Position numbers and translations under genes: made by a program. The notes beneath the pieces are model-generated. The model was not told the DNA's origin. It worked only from the letters and a program-made list of their open reading frames with translations, and ran no database searches. Shown here piece by piece: positions 7,338 to 17,603 of a stretch of 64,000 bases of DNA (within the stretch, counting starts at the first letter, position 1; every line of letters starts with the position of its first letter). The stretch comes from Bacillota bacterium (GTDB taxonomy: Bacteria > Bacillota > Clostridia > Christensenellales > SZUA-584), in assembly GCA_023399095.1 (NCBI GenBank), contig JAEWQS010000134.1:1-64000 (forward strand), given 5' to 3'.

Positions 7338-8246
7338 TTATTCTACGTAGCGTATTCTTTGTGAATATCGTGGCCTATCAATTAAAATGTCATCAATATT
7401 CAGTTCGGTTATCCAGCTTAATAAATTCCCAAGTAGATCTTTTACTTCCTTACGATAAGGCTTAGGATCATTAATTATAATCTCATGTAAAGCTGCAGAG
7501 AGTTCACCGAAATAAATTTCTTTGTTGGGCATGGCTTTTAATTTGTTTTTTAACCAGATATAAACATTACTCATCATAAACGCGCTTTTAATGATATTTA
7601 TATCCCAACCAGAAGTCAGCCCTAAAAATTCAAGGGAGTCTTCTTTTAAATTACCAAGAGAGGAGCAATTAGGAAATTCATAAGTGAACAACACATCAAC
7701 TTTTGGATTAAATAGTCTTAATATATCTTGATTCCAATTTCCACTAGGTTGAGCATCATCTATAATTCTTTCACTTATACATTTGCACATTCTTTCGTAA
7801 ATAGAATCATTCATTCTAATGGAATTTTCAAAGAGCGTTTCAACTTTTTGCATTTCTTCACTTGAGATTGTCGTCAGTTCGGCAATCTCGTAGTTAGAAT
7901 TGTTTGCTAAACCGATACCTTTTGAAGTCAGATTCGCGCTTCCTATGATGCCGCGCACCTTATCAAATATATATGTTTTTGCATGTAGATCAAATCGAAC
8001 ATACATAGCCCAGCCATGTTCTTTACAGTATTCGTATACAGCTAAGTCCGAGGCTCCACTGACTATATCGTTGAATGAAAACCGAACCATGAGTTTTTTA
8101 CAGAGTGTTTTCAACTTAATGGTTTCTTCAATGAATCGGATAGCATCTACTTTACAATAAGCGCTAACAATATGCAAATGAGTAACTGTTTGTTGCACTT
8201 CGTTTGCAATCTGTTTGCGGATTTCATCAGAAAATAATAAACCCAA
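7338..8246 (-). CDS. PLD-like nuclease, HKD motif
   Basis: 302 residues. DLHAKTYIFDKVRGIIGSANLTSKG (about 87-110) is a typical H-x-K-x4-D ... GSxN motif of the phospholipase D superfamily, which includes restriction nucleases such as BfiI. One motif per chain implies a working dimer. The second half is helical and unrecognised. A TTG start is supported by AAGGAGG 7 nt upstream. Placement after the helicase and GHKL genes in the phosphorothioation operon suggests it is the DNA-cutting subunit. Confidence 0.7.
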   Translation of the reverse strand: MGLLFSDEIRKQIANEVQQTVTHLHIVSAYCKVDAIRFIEETIKLKTLCKKLMVRFSFNDIVSGASDLAVYEYCKEHGWAMYVRFDLHAKTYIFDKVRGIIGSANLTSKGIGLANNSNYEIAELTTISSEEMQKVETLFENSIRMNDSIYERMCKCISERIIDDAQPSGNWNQDILRLFNPKVDVLFTYEFPNCSSLGNLKEDSLEFLGLTSGWDINIIKSAFMMSNVYIWLKNKLKAMPNKEIYFGELSAALHEIIINDPKPYRKEVKDLLGNLLSWITELNIDDILIDRPRYSQRIRYVE

Positions 8247-8257
8247 GTTTGCCCTCC

Positions 8258-10039
8258 TTATTTGCCATAACTATATTGTTCATTAATATATTTACGTAGT
8301 TTTGTATTCCATTCCTGTACAATAACATCACTTACTTCTCTTTGATCACCAACGGTCTCGTCAATAGTTTTTACAAAGGCGGCAATGAAGAGTTCAAAAG
8401 CAGTCTTTGCATCAGGTGCATCATAAATTTGGTTAAGGAATCTTTGGTAGAATATATGAGATGTATTTATAGCTACATGGCAACTACCTAAGCTGAATGA
8501 ATAGTCAAAGAAAGGGCCGCCCCTACCTAAATCTTTATAAAAGATGTTAACTTTATTTTTCATATATGAAATAATCTCATCTTCAGTAGCATCTGTTATA
8601 CCTTGGTTTGCTAAGGCTTCTTTGTTCTTTTCAATCAATTCCTCTTTAGGGGTGTCGTGTCTGATTTTATCTGTTACACCTTCTGTCTCACTATTTTCCT
8701 CAACAACGTTAATAATATTGCTTGCCGGCGTAGTTATATCCTCAACAGTGCGAGATTTTTTCTGAACAGCTTCATTTTCCTTATATATCTGACTAATTGT
8801 ATTATGAACAACAGGATAAAGCTGCAGCCACATTGGTTGCACTTCTTCATCAGCGTAATCAGCAGGGTTCAATTCAATTAATTCAACATGCTGCTTATTA
8901 TTTGCAACTCCAAAAGCCTCATCAAGTTCTGGTTCAAAGCGAATCTCACAACCCCACCAACGATGCTGTGGTTCATTTAAGTTTTTATAGAAATTGAACA
9001 TTCCAAAGTCAATTTCCCTTTTTGCCCTTACGATTGAAATTCCCTCTAAGCGCGCTACATACTTACCCATTTTTGTACCACCAGGGCTTTTACCCGGAAT
9101 AGCAGTTTGATCATAAAATATATCACGCACTTTTGAGAAAACAACTGTTACTATTGATTCTTTAATTTCACGAGTATCTTTATCGCGATATTTTACAGGT
9201 ATTGTCACAATACCATCTTTACAGTTATCATTTGTATATAATTCGAATAACGGCTCAGTGCAATTTAAGTTGTATCTTTCACAGATATTCTCAGGATCAT
9301 AAGGATTGCCAAGTACATAGTTTGGCTTCATTAGAAACAACGGATCATTTGGCATTATGTTAAATGCATGAGTTTCATTCTCTATATCAATCAATCTAAT
9401 ATTATGTGTTTTATCCTTTATAAGAAAACGAAAACGTTTGCCCAGCTCAAATTCTAATTTAGGGAAGAGATAGCTGATTGTTTTTGGACTAACTCTATCG
9501 CAATTTTTCCAATGGACAAATGTTCCACTTTTCATAAAATCGTAATGTTTTGTATCTGTATTATAATTAAGGAATTTTTTAAACTTATCTGGTATTGGGC
9601 ATAATATCGCATCATCAATCTGTGTTTGCTCACCCAAGCGTACTTTGTTTATATCAAGATAAACCTTATGACAATTTTCATATCCATTTCGCCACGAATA
9701 TACATCTACAGACGGACATGCATATAATGATGATTGTGGTAATCCAACGCCAAAGCGACCCATACCTTTTCGATCTGTTCGGGTTGTGAATCCAATTCCT
9801 AAACAAGATTCTAGCTGTTGCAAATCCATGCCTGTACCATTATCGAGAAACGCAATTTCTGAGACACCTTTTCTTCCGGTTACTGGATCGGGCGATCCTT
9901 TTACTAGAACGAATACATCTTTTGCTTCAGCTTCAATAGCATTGTCTAGTATTTCAGATACTGCACTCTCGATATTTTTATAGCCGGTATTCCTTAGCGC
10001 GTCCCCCATCTGTTGGATCATAACGATTTCATGAGCCAT
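8258..10039 (-). CDS. GHKL ATPase (MORC/Hsp90-like)
   Basis: 593 residues. The N-terminal GHKL fold shows the N box (EILDNAIEA, about residues 28-37), G1 (DNGTGMD, about 67-73) and G2 (GMGRFGVGLPQSS). MORC- and Hsp90-type ATPases dimerise and clamp on ATP binding. Many prokaryotic members sit in defence operons. The C-terminal half has no motif I recognise. The gene lies 11 nt after the helicase and 11 nt before the PLD-like gene, so the three are likely co-translated and act together. Confidence 0.8.
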   Translation of the reverse strand: MAHEIVMIQQMGDALRNTGYKNIESAVSEILDNAIEAEAKDVFVLVKGSPDPVTGRKGVSEIAFLDNGTGMDLQQLESCLGIGFTTRTDRKGMGRFGVGLPQSSLYACPSVDVYSWRNGYENCHKVYLDINKVRLGEQTQIDDAILCPIPDKFKKFLNYNTDTKHYDFMKSGTFVHWKNCDRVSPKTISYLFPKLEFELGKRFRFLIKDKTHNIRLIDIENETHAFNIMPNDPLFLMKPNYVLGNPYDPENICERYNLNCTEPLFELYTNDNCKDGIVTIPVKYRDKDTREIKESIVTVVFSKVRDIFYDQTAIPGKSPGGTKMGKYVARLEGISIVRAKREIDFGMFNFYKNLNEPQHRWWGCEIRFEPELDEAFGVANNKQHVELIELNPADYADEEVQPMWLQLYPVVHNTISQIYKENEAVQKKSRTVEDITTPASNIINVVEENSETEGVTDKIRHDTPKEELIEKNKEALANQGITDATEDEIISYMKNKVNIFYKDLGRGGPFFDYSFSLGSCHVAINTSHIFYQRFLNQIYDAPDAKTAFELFIAAFVKTIDETVGDQREVSDVIVQEWNTKLRKYINEQYSYGK

Positions 10040-10050
10040 TTTTTATTTAC

Positions 10051-11778
10051 CTACACTTTCCAATAATTATCAAAATGAGCAAAAGCTAATTTTTCATTAT
10101 ACTTTTCGAGATTATCCTTAACGTCAACAAGCAAACATTCTTCGTTGCCTCCCATTTGCGGACCTCTTAGTCCCCTGCCAAGCATCTGACTATATAAAAC
10201 TACTGATTGCGTCGGTCTCGTGATAAACACACATTTTATATTCGTTGAATCGAAACCTGTAGTTAAAACTTCAAAGTTTATTAATATATTAATGGGGTTA
10301 TTCCTGTCTTTGAAAGCTTTTATTGCGCTTATCCTATCTTGCGCGGACATATTTCCAATTACTAAAGCATTAGGTATATCCTCAATTGATAGCATTGATG
10401 CCATAAGCTGGCCATGCTCGACAGAACAGGCAAAAACAATGGTTGGAATACCATCGCTATTTAATTCTCGCAATTTCTTCATAATTGCTTGGTTTCTGCT
10501 TTTATTTCTACCAATAGTTACAAGCGCCTTTGGAGAAAAGTCCGTATATCCATTGTCGTATGCTATTTCGTGTATTTTACTTAACTCATCACTCGATAAA
10601 CCTTCTGGATATGTTAACTGTTCTTTTTTTACCTTCGCTAGTATTCTTTTATTTTGGAAATATGAAATAATATTTGTCTCAGGAATTGTATTTAGCGCCT
10701 CAATTTTCGATAGATTTATGCTATTCATTACATCAACGTCTATTTCAATTAACTTATTCCCATACATAGCTGCTAATAAATTATTGCTAATATTCGCATC
10801 AGTAAATCTGCCTGGCGTAGCTGTTAAACCTATTAAAGCACGATCATTCATCCCTTGTTTTTTAATCATGAATCTCTCAATGGTCTTTCTTGTTTCTTCT
10901 GCCGCTGCCTTATGAGCTTCATCAAATACAATGAGACTACATTGCCTAACTAAATGCTCAAACACCTCTGGAGATGATGTTGATAAAGCCATTAGTTTTT
11001 GAATACCACAAAAAATAACTCCATTAAAATTAAAAGCATTAGTGTCAATATCATGCGCTCCCCAAAGCCTACATGCTGTAATATCGCCCTCTCCCAGATG
11101 CATCCAAACTGTATAAAAAGTCTCATAGGCCTGTTGTAGTAGCTCAGAAGTATGTGCAATCCATAGTATTAACCCTTTTTTTCGGAGATTAAAATTATAA
11201 AAGTGGCAGATAGTATGAATTGCAGTTTTTGTCTTCCCCGTACCCGTTGGCATATGGACTATCATTCTGTTAAGTTCTACATCCGAATTAAGATTATTTA
11301 ATAAACGCTGCTTAATTACAAATTGGTAATCTAAGAGTTCATAAAACCGTTCATATGCCGATATTGTGTATTGTGTTTCATCATTCATTTGGGACTTTTC
11401 AAAAACGTTATCTTCAATACTTAGTAGCGAAAGAAGGTGGTTGCTAACACTGTTATTACGCCATGGTACAGATGCAATAGCATCAATTAATAATATTACT
11501 TCCTTTATATTCCCTTGTGAATTAGGTAATAGTTGTTGAAAAGAAATAATATCCTCCTTGTTAAATGTCATTAGTAATGATTTTCGAAATTCTTGGTTTT
11601 TTAAAATATTAATTCCATGAACAGTCAAAATCATCTCTGACAACTTTGCTTTTGTAAACAGCGTTTCATGATCTGGCGTCCATTCTATTATAGTGTCTAC
11701 TAATTTTCTTCCAAGAAAACTCTTTAAGCTTTCAAGGCTAAAATCATGCATGTGTCTTTTCATAATTGTTGTATTCAA
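10051..11778 (-). CDS. SF2 DEAH-box helicase
   Basis: 575 residues. After a 165-residue unknown N-terminal domain come Walker A (PTGTGKT, about 178), DEAH (FDEAHKAAAEE, about 285), motif III-like LTATPGR and motif VI (QMLGRGLRG), as in DNA translocases related to type I restriction subunits. A TTG start is chosen because AGAGGTG is 8 nt upstream; an ATG at 11763 is further from it. It follows the cysteine desulfurase by 54 nt and begins the presumed restriction half of the phosphorothioation operon. Confidence 0.8.
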   Translation of the reverse strand: MNTTIMKRHMHDFSLESLKSFLGRKLVDTIIEWTPDHETLFTKAKLSEMILTVHGINILKNQEFRKSLLMTFNKEDIISFQQLLPNSQGNIKEVILLIDAIASVPWRNNSVSNHLLSLLSIEDNVFEKSQMNDETQYTISAYERFYELLDYQFVIKQRLLNNLNSDVELNRMIVHMPTGTGKTKTAIHTICHFYNFNLRKKGLILWIAHTSELLQQAYETFYTVWMHLGEGDITACRLWGAHDIDTNAFNFNGVIFCGIQKLMALSTSSPEVFEHLVRQCSLIVFDEAHKAAAEETRKTIERFMIKKQGMNDRALIGLTATPGRFTDANISNNLLAAMYGNKLIEIDVDVMNSINLSKIEALNTIPETNIISYFQNKRILAKVKKEQLTYPEGLSSDELSKIHEIAYDNGYTDFSPKALVTIGRNKSRNQAIMKKLRELNSDGIPTIVFACSVEHGQLMASMLSIEDIPNALVIGNMSAQDRISAIKAFKDRNNPINILINFEVLTTGFDSTNIKCVFITRPTQSVVLYSQMLGRGLRGPQMGGNEECLLVDVKDNLEKYNEKLAFAHFDNYWKV

Positions 11779-11832
11779 GATAATACACCTCTTTTCTTGA
11801 ATCTAAGCATTTATTATTTTGTATAGTGCAGA

Positions 11833-12981
11833 TCAACATTCTTCGGAGATGCATTCTAATGCTGATTCTAACTCTTTAAAATCAATCTCTTTATTAAAGA
11901 AACTCACACTGAACCGCACTGTTCCCTCCGGAAATGTTTCCAAGAACTTATGTGCAACAGGAGCACAATGCAAGCCTGTCCTAACGGCAATATCCCTATC
12001 ACTAAGTATATGACCAATATTGTCACTACCGTATCCATCAAATACACAAGACACTACACCAACACCTCTTGCTGCATCTGTTGGTGATATAATTCTTATG
12101 TTATCATATTTGCTTAGAAGCCGAATAAGGCGATTGTGGTTAGCCTGTTCTCTTTCAAAAATCGACTGAATCCCCGTCTTTTGGTTCCACTTGAGTGCAG
12201 CATTAAGTCCTGCTATCGCTAAAATATTGGAACTAGCAACTTCATACCTTTCCGGTAGAGTTTCGGGAAGGTCTTGACTGGCAGAATCAATACCTGTGCC
12301 ACCAAATAGAAGCGGATCTGGGGTAGTGGCTGCGGAACAAATAAAACCAGCAACCCCCAGCGGTCCATATAGTGTTTTGTGACCAGCAAATACAGCGTAG
12401 TCGATATTCTCGCTATTTAGTTTTGTGTCTATTAATCCCATTGTCTGGCACATATCAATTACATTTATTGCACCATGAGGCTTGGATAATGCGCAAATCT
12501 CGGTGATTGGAGCTACCACACCGCATATATTACTGGCATGGCTTATTACGACCAGATTCGGTTTGTTTTCGCCAAATTGGTACTTAATCTTTTCTAAGTC
12601 ATATGTAAAGGTGCTTTTGCTAAATTCAAGGGTATAGACATTTAGCTTGAAAATATTGCTCAAATAATGAATCACGCGTGTTACCGCATTGTGTTCAAAG
12701 GGTGAGAGAAAAATATTATAATTATCTTTTACGCCAATACCACGCAGGATGATATTTAAAGCTTCGGTCGCTGTGTGAGTAAATACGACATTCTTATTTG
12801 GGCAATGGTTAAGTTCAAGTAAGATGCTCCGGGTTTCGGCAACTAACGCAGAGGCTTTTGCGGCAAGCTTATGCTGACCGCGCCCTACATTTACTCCACA
12901 ATCACGGTAGAACTTATCCATGAAAACATAAACTTCTTCTGGTTTTGGGAAAGTCGTTGCGGCATTATCAAAATAGACCAT
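11833..12981 (-). CDS. sspA: Cysteine desulfurase, SspA/DndA-like
   Basis: 382-residue PLP enzyme (aminotransferase class V) that takes sulfur from cysteine. Visible: the PLP lysine in FAGHKTLYGPLG, the conserved GVNVGRGQH near the N-terminus, and RTGLHCAP near the C-terminus with the persulfide-forming Cys, as in SufS-type enzymes. It lies in one operon with a PAPS-reductase-like protein, a DUF4007 protein and a large ATPase, so it most likely supplies sulfur for DNA backbone phosphorothioation rather than Fe-S clusters. Its position last in the modification set, after sspC, is noted. Confidence 0.85.
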   Translation of the reverse strand: MVYFDNAATTFPKPEEVYVFMDKFYRDCGVNVGRGQHKLAAKASALVAETRSILLELNHCPNKNVVFTHTATEALNIILRGIGVKDNYNIFLSPFEHNAVTRVIHYLSNIFKLNVYTLEFSKSTFTYDLEKIKYQFGENKPNLVVISHASNICGVVAPITEICALSKPHGAINVIDMCQTMGLIDTKLNSENIDYAVFAGHKTLYGPLGVAGFICSAATTPDPLLFGGTGIDSASQDLPETLPERYEVASSNILAIAGLNAALKWNQKTGIQSIFEREQANHNRLIRLLSKYDNIRIISPTDAARGVGVVSCVFDGYGSDNIGHILSDRDIAVRTGLHCAPVAHKFLETFPEGTVRFSVSFFNKEIDFKELESALECISEEC

Positions 12982-13032
12982 TAATAATACCCCTTATTTT
13001 TAAATTACTAATCATATCAATTTTTGAATTCA

Positions 13033-16000
13033 TTACTTACACATCCTCGCTAATATTTCCATAAGAACCTGTCGCTTTTCCTGCTCAGTAATGGACTGTC
13101 CCATTTCTTCAAGAGCTGTTTCTATTTCATTTAGTAGTAGTTTAGCTTTATCGCTATAATCTGTCTTATCAAAAACCTTAGTGATTTCTGCGCCGTTATC
13201 ATCGGTAAACATAATCGTATAGGAATATGCTTTGTTTTGTAAATCGTAACCCTTACGGTTATTGAACTGATCAATCGTATCTTTAAATATCTGCAGATCG
13301 TGCAGGAAAATGTCAATCGTTTCCGAATTCCAGTCCTCCATCCGTAGGGAGGTGACCGTTTTCGCAAGCCGTTGTAAAGAAGCATTTTCATCATGGGTAA
13401 TATGCATCATTAATTCAAGAATACGGCTCTCATTTCCTGAGAACAAATATTGATTTGTTTTATCACTCAGAGTCTCGTTCCAATCCTTTACAATCGAAGC
13501 TAGACTTCCATTCGTAGCTCCTTTCGCAAAAATACCTTTAACATCGTTTATTAGCGCTGCAGTCAACCGGTTTATTGCGTTATCATATTTTTCTTTGGTT
13601 TCTCGAATCGCGGAAACTACGGTGATGCTAAAATCCTGCAAGCCAAAGATATCTAACACTTTTTTAAAGAGAAATTCCCGTGGATTACTGTCAAATTGTT
13701 TGAGAGTGGCAATGAATTTTCTTTGACTGCGATTTATCTGCCTCTTATTACCCTTTCCAAGATACTCTTGTGTCATTTCCTTAGTATATTTAGGTAGGGA
13801 CATATACCAACGGTTCATCGCGAACATCAGATATGTGAAGTTGTTATAATCCTTCTCCCGCTCAATGACATATTCACTGAACAAGTCTTCAAGCTGTGCC
13901 ATATATTCTGCTTTTTCCTCGTTCCAATTCTCAAGAATAACAATATAATCATCTGGAGATTCGTTTATATCGTTAAGCAAATCCGGAGTGATCTTTACTT
14001 CATTACCTCGGTACGTGATAACAAGGTTTTTCTTATATAAATGAAGAACAACAGCAATGTAGATAGGTATCACACCATATTTCAAACCGATGCCATGCTC
14101 ATGTAGTGTTAGCCTGTTGTATAATGCTCTGAAATTTGCTCCATTGTGCCCCATTGCTCCAATAAAGAAATTTCGAATTTCTATAAGCATATTGTGAAGA
14201 TTCTCATCCTCTGGTTCCAGGTTTATTACTGGGCTTGTATCTAGATTCGTTAGAATCCCTGTTTGAAGCAAAGTGCTTCTCATAATAGAAACATCCTGCC
14301 CTGTGCCTGAAAGACCTATGTTCGGTGCAAGTTCATTCGCCAACAAACCTGACAAGATCTTAGTGCGACTATTAATTGCAACGGTTGGCAGAACATTTTT
14401 ATTAATCGACTCGTTATTAATTATAGGCGTTCGGTAGAAGATTTCGCTACAAATAGCAGACAGCAGAGCAGATAGCTGGGCCTTACGACGAAGTTGCCGC
14501 TTTTGCCCCATATAGTAATAGCTTGCTCCGCCGGTTTCGGGACGCGCATAAGAATTAATAAAGTCACCTATTACTTCCGATAAATCCTCAATATAAATAT
14601 CATATTCATCACCGAGAACCTCGTCCTCGATTACCTCAGCTTTTAAACGCTTTGCCGCTTCGTATTCAAGTGCGACTTTCTCAATGTTAGTATATTTCTG
14701 TGGTACAACAAAGAGGATACGGTTGTGTGGATGGATATTCTTGGTGATAGCCATCTGAATTTTATTGATATCATCTTCGTTATCTGGAATTACTGCGAAC
14801 ACTATACCATCAGCTGTAATATCGGCTATACGCTTATCCCAATTTTCAACTCCAAAAAAATCTTCACTATCAATAAATGTAAAGTCAAAATATCGGGTTA
14901 TTTCATGCACGTCGTTGTAAGCGGTTGGATACATATAACTGTCAAAAGAAGACCGGTTCAGGATATCCGTAACCCGCATAGATGATAAACTTTTCTCGAT
15001 ACAAGTTGAGATCTCCGCTCTTGTATCAACACCGCTGCTTTCCTTGATTCTCAGATAACCATTGCTACGCTTAAGATATACAATACATTCATTTTCAATT
15101 AGCTCCTTAAGCGCTTTATTAATGGTTGTTGTATCATTAACGGTGTCCCTGTAAGCATCAACAATAACATCAACGATAGGTGACAGCTTCTCAAACTGCT
15201 CCACAAGGTAAATTAGCGCGATTGTCTTGATAATCTTTGCATGGAGTGACTTGTCATCGACTTTACGCAGGACACTGGCAGTAAGCTTGTACATTTTATG
15301 AACTTCGCTGGTGTACGCTTCTTTCCGAAATAGCGGTTGAAAATAATCGTAAATAAAGTCGGGCGTGAGCATAGGGAAGTCGCCTTCGGCACTTTCGAGA
15401 AATGACAAAAGCGTATACTTGTCATCCGCCGATAGAAAAGTAAAAAGGGTTCGCTCATTCTGTGCCACTTTTTCAGAAAGGCGCGGCAAAATAAATGTAG
15501 AAATCGGGTGAAGTGGAAAACAATCCTCGATGGCATTCTTTATCTCTAGTTCATTATTTTTATCAAGCAAGCCGTTTTTGACGAAACGCTGCTTTAGATC
15601 ATCAAAATGCTCCTGGTTCTGTTTTAAAAAAGCATCCCATGTCTTAGGGTGTTTCTGGATTACGTTAGAGATGATCTCGTACATCTGTGAATAATTGTTG
15701 TGGAGATTTATATGCTTGAAGCGCCCAGATACACCGCGCCATCCGTCTACCTTTTCTTTGGGTAAATTATTATCAATGTAATTTGTAATATCTTTGTGGC
15801 TGATTAGCATTAGGTGCATTTGTTGTACGCCGCTTCGATCACATTTCTCGGCAAAGTCTTGCAGCAACTTGATATCGCTTATTGTTGCATTGGCAATACT
15901 GGATTCGAGATACTTACTGAATTCATCGTATACGATATAGATGCCGCTATAGCCTATGTCTTTTATTTTTATGGTAATTGTTTCATAAAGTTCGACAATA

Positions 16001-16701
16001 TCAAAACCAAGGAATGGATTGAAAGAACTGCCAGAGGTCAACTCGGGATATATCCCCAAAAAACGCTCATAGGCAGTAACATCATATTCCTTTAGAGAAA
16101 GCACAAAGTCATCAATCGGTTCAACAATGACATCTATTAGTTTCTTATATGTATCGGTATAGTTTGTCCGCCAGTTCTCGATGGTATTGAGCGCAGCCTT
16201 AAAATGAGTCTCGGGCATTAAATCAGATAAGCCTTCAACACTTAAGGCTTGCTGTAACGCACTTAAAAAGGATTGTGTCAAACTAGAGCTGCTTCCGCGA
16301 ACGATGATGGGTAGAATCCTTTTATCGCTCTTAAGGTATTCTGTAACATAGTTGCAAAGCTCGGGATTATTTGTTTTCATCTTTTTTAAAAGAGGTTCGA
16401 ACAATCCCAAGTCTTTCCTGAACAACATCGACATGAGAACCAAAATAATATGTGATTTGCCTCTGCCATACGCGCCTATGAGAATTCTCGCGCGCTGTGA
16501 GGCTGATGCGGAGGTTGACAGTAAAACGTCCTCAATTACATCAAGACTAGACATGGTAGGGATGAATCCTCTCACCTTATCGTCATTATTCAAATCGTAG
16601 GCGATATTAACGGAGGTTTGAAACCCCTTTGCAATATCTATTATGTCTTTCATCATTATGTCATTCGTCATTATGTCATTCGTCATTATGTCATTCGTCA
16701 T
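13033..16701 (-). CDS. sspC: Large P-loop ATPase, SspC-like
   Basis: 1,222 residues. Walker A is near residues 74-82 (GAYGRGKSH), a form shared with DUF499/DUF6079 and BREX-type ATPases. An acidic Walker B-like stretch (IYIVYDEFSKYLES) lies around 240. The rest is long and helical with no clear domain. The start at 16701 has GAGGAG 6 nt upstream. The first residues form a tandem MTNDI repeat encoded by three 15-bp units, each offering an ATG. In Ssp systems SspC is the ATPase that works with the DUF4007 nickase SspB, which is encoded immediately upstream. Confidence 0.8.
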   Translation of the reverse strand: MTNDIMTNDIMTNDIMMKDIIDIAKGFQTSVNIAYDLNNDDKVRGFIPTMSSLDVIEDVLLSTSASASQRARILIGAYGRGKSHIILVLMSMLFRKDLGLFEPLLKKMKTNNPELCNYVTEYLKSDKRILPIIVRGSSSSLTQSFLSALQQALSVEGLSDLMPETHFKAALNTIENWRTNYTDTYKKLIDVIVEPIDDFVLSLKEYDVTAYERFLGIYPELTSGSSFNPFLGFDIVELYETITIKIKDIGYSGIYIVYDEFSKYLESSIANATISDIKLLQDFAEKCDRSGVQQMHLMLISHKDITNYIDNNLPKEKVDGWRGVSGRFKHINLHNNYSQMYEIISNVIQKHPKTWDAFLKQNQEHFDDLKQRFVKNGLLDKNNELEIKNAIEDCFPLHPISTFILPRLSEKVAQNERTLFTFLSADDKYTLLSFLESAEGDFPMLTPDFIYDYFQPLFRKEAYTSEVHKMYKLTASVLRKVDDKSLHAKIIKTIALIYLVEQFEKLSPIVDVIVDAYRDTVNDTTTINKALKELIENECIVYLKRSNGYLRIKESSGVDTRAEISTCIEKSLSSMRVTDILNRSSFDSYMYPTAYNDVHEITRYFDFTFIDSEDFFGVENWDKRIADITADGIVFAVIPDNEDDINKIQMAITKNIHPHNRILFVVPQKYTNIEKVALEYEAAKRLKAEVIEDEVLGDEYDIYIEDLSEVIGDFINSYARPETGGASYYYMGQKRQLRRKAQLSALLSAICSEIFYRTPIINNESINKNVLPTVAINSRTKILSGLLANELAPNIGLSGTGQDVSIMRSTLLQTGILTNLDTSPVINLEPEDENLHNMLIEIRNFFIGAMGHNGANFRALYNRLTLHEHGIGLKYGVIPIYIAVVLHLYKKNLVITYRGNEVKITPDLLNDINESPDDYIVILENWNEEKAEYMAQLEDLFSEYVIEREKDYNNFTYLMFAMNRWYMSLPKYTKEMTQEYLGKGNKRQINRSQRKFIATLKQFDSNPREFLFKKVLDIFGLQDFSITVVSAIRETKEKYDNAINRLTAALINDVKGIFAKGATNGSLASIVKDWNETLSDKTNQYLFSGNESRILELMMHITHDENASLQRLAKTVTSLRMEDWNSETIDIFLHDLQIFKDTIDQFNNRKGYDLQNKAYSYTIMFTDDNGAEITKVFDKTDYSDKAKLLLNEIETALEEMGQSITEQEKRQVLMEILARMCK
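16646..16701 (-). repeat. 15-bp tandem repeat at the sspC start
   Basis: Three exact units of ATGACGAATGACATA plus a degenerate fourth encode MTNDI-MTNDI-MTNDI-MMKDI. Each unit supplies an in-frame ATG. Copy number changes would keep the frame but move the ribosome site relative to the first ATG. Confidence 0.8.
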
Positions 16702-16720
16702 AATTTTCTCCTCAGAGAGG

Positions 16721-17599
16721 TCAATTAATTGCTCTATAATATTCCGTAACACATTGTAAAAAATCCCAATCGGTTCCAATCTGCACAACGTCTAAACCAG
16801 CAGTTCGATTCACCTTGATATGTCCTAACAATTCTATCTTGTAAAGAAGATTTGTTAGGTTGATGATGTCTAGGTTAAACACCTTTCCTGCATTACCAAT
16901 GTCATTCTGAATCGCAGAAATGCGAATTTCCTTTTGTCCTTGCGCTTGATCAATAATTATCGCCAGCAGAATCAGTGGATGCAAGGTTTCTTTCTGTGGG
17001 GTACTTTTCTTAAAAACTCTTGCTTTTTTATTAGCGATATCAATCAGCCCAAGATCACCGAGCGGACAGTCAATATTGCTTTCCGGATGAACTTTTTCGG
17101 GGCTAGACTTAATACGTGGTACATAGGTGTTTATAATACAGTTATAGTCATCCTCAAGAGTTCTGGTAGGCTTTTCACCCTCTTCGCTATTCCGCAAGAA
17201 CTTATTTATATGTGTCACAAAATCATCACGCGTAAACTCATTCATTTTAAACTCGTTGAAAAAGTAGTACCACGCTGTGGCATCTTCCAAGTTTGTCACC
17301 AGTTTATAATGTAGCAGCCATAAGGTTCCTAGCTCCTCAAAAAAGGGGTCATTCTCGTAGACTATTGTGCCGAATGGAGTGGGTACCTGCACACGACGAC
17401 CTACGGCAGGCTCTGTAGTTAACGCTACAGCCATAAGCCAGTAGCGTAAAGCCTTGACCATATTTGCCCCAATACCCAATACATCCATAGGATTGTTTTC
17501 TCGGCTAATAAATACATCTGGAGTTTGGAGAACATTTCTCATTCCCTTGCTAAGCCAGCCTTTGCGTATAAAGAACGTATCATGTGCTCGAAATTTCAT
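16721..17599 (-). CDS. sspB: DUF4007 protein, SspB-like nickase
   Basis: 292 residues. The opening KFRAHDTFFIRKGWLSKGM matches the DUF4007 pattern (HxTFxxRxGWLxKG). SspB proteins with this domain nick DNA during single-strand phosphorothioation. It follows the PAPS-reductase-like gene by 4 nt, and the sspC start lies 19 nt after its stop, so sspD-sspB-sspC form one tightly coupled unit. No separate nuclease motif can be assigned by eye. Confidence 0.8.
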   Translation of the reverse strand: MKFRAHDTFFIRKGWLSKGMRNVLQTPDVFISRENNPMDVLGIGANMVKALRYWLMAVALTTEPAVGRRVQVPTPFGTIVYENDPFFEELGTLWLLHYKLVTNLEDATAWYYFFNEFKMNEFTRDDFVTHINKFLRNSEEGEKPTRTLEDDYNCIINTYVPRIKSSPEKVHPESNIDCPLGDLGLIDIANKKARVFKKSTPQKETLHPLILLAIIIDQAQGQKEIRISAIQNDIGNAGKVFNLDIINLTNLLYKIELLGHIKVNRTAGLDVVQIGTDWDFLQCVTEYYRAIN

Positions 17600-17603
17600 T
17601 CAA

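Noticed and set aside
11833..12981. Cysteine desulfurase as housekeeping IscS/SufS
   Set aside because: It lies in one operon with DUF4007, PAPS-reductase-like and SspC-like genes and no Fe-S scaffold genes.
13033..16701. BREX system (BrxC-like ATPase)
   Set aside because: The P-loop resembles BrxC, but no PglZ, PglX or BrxL is present, and the neighbours are Ssp-type.
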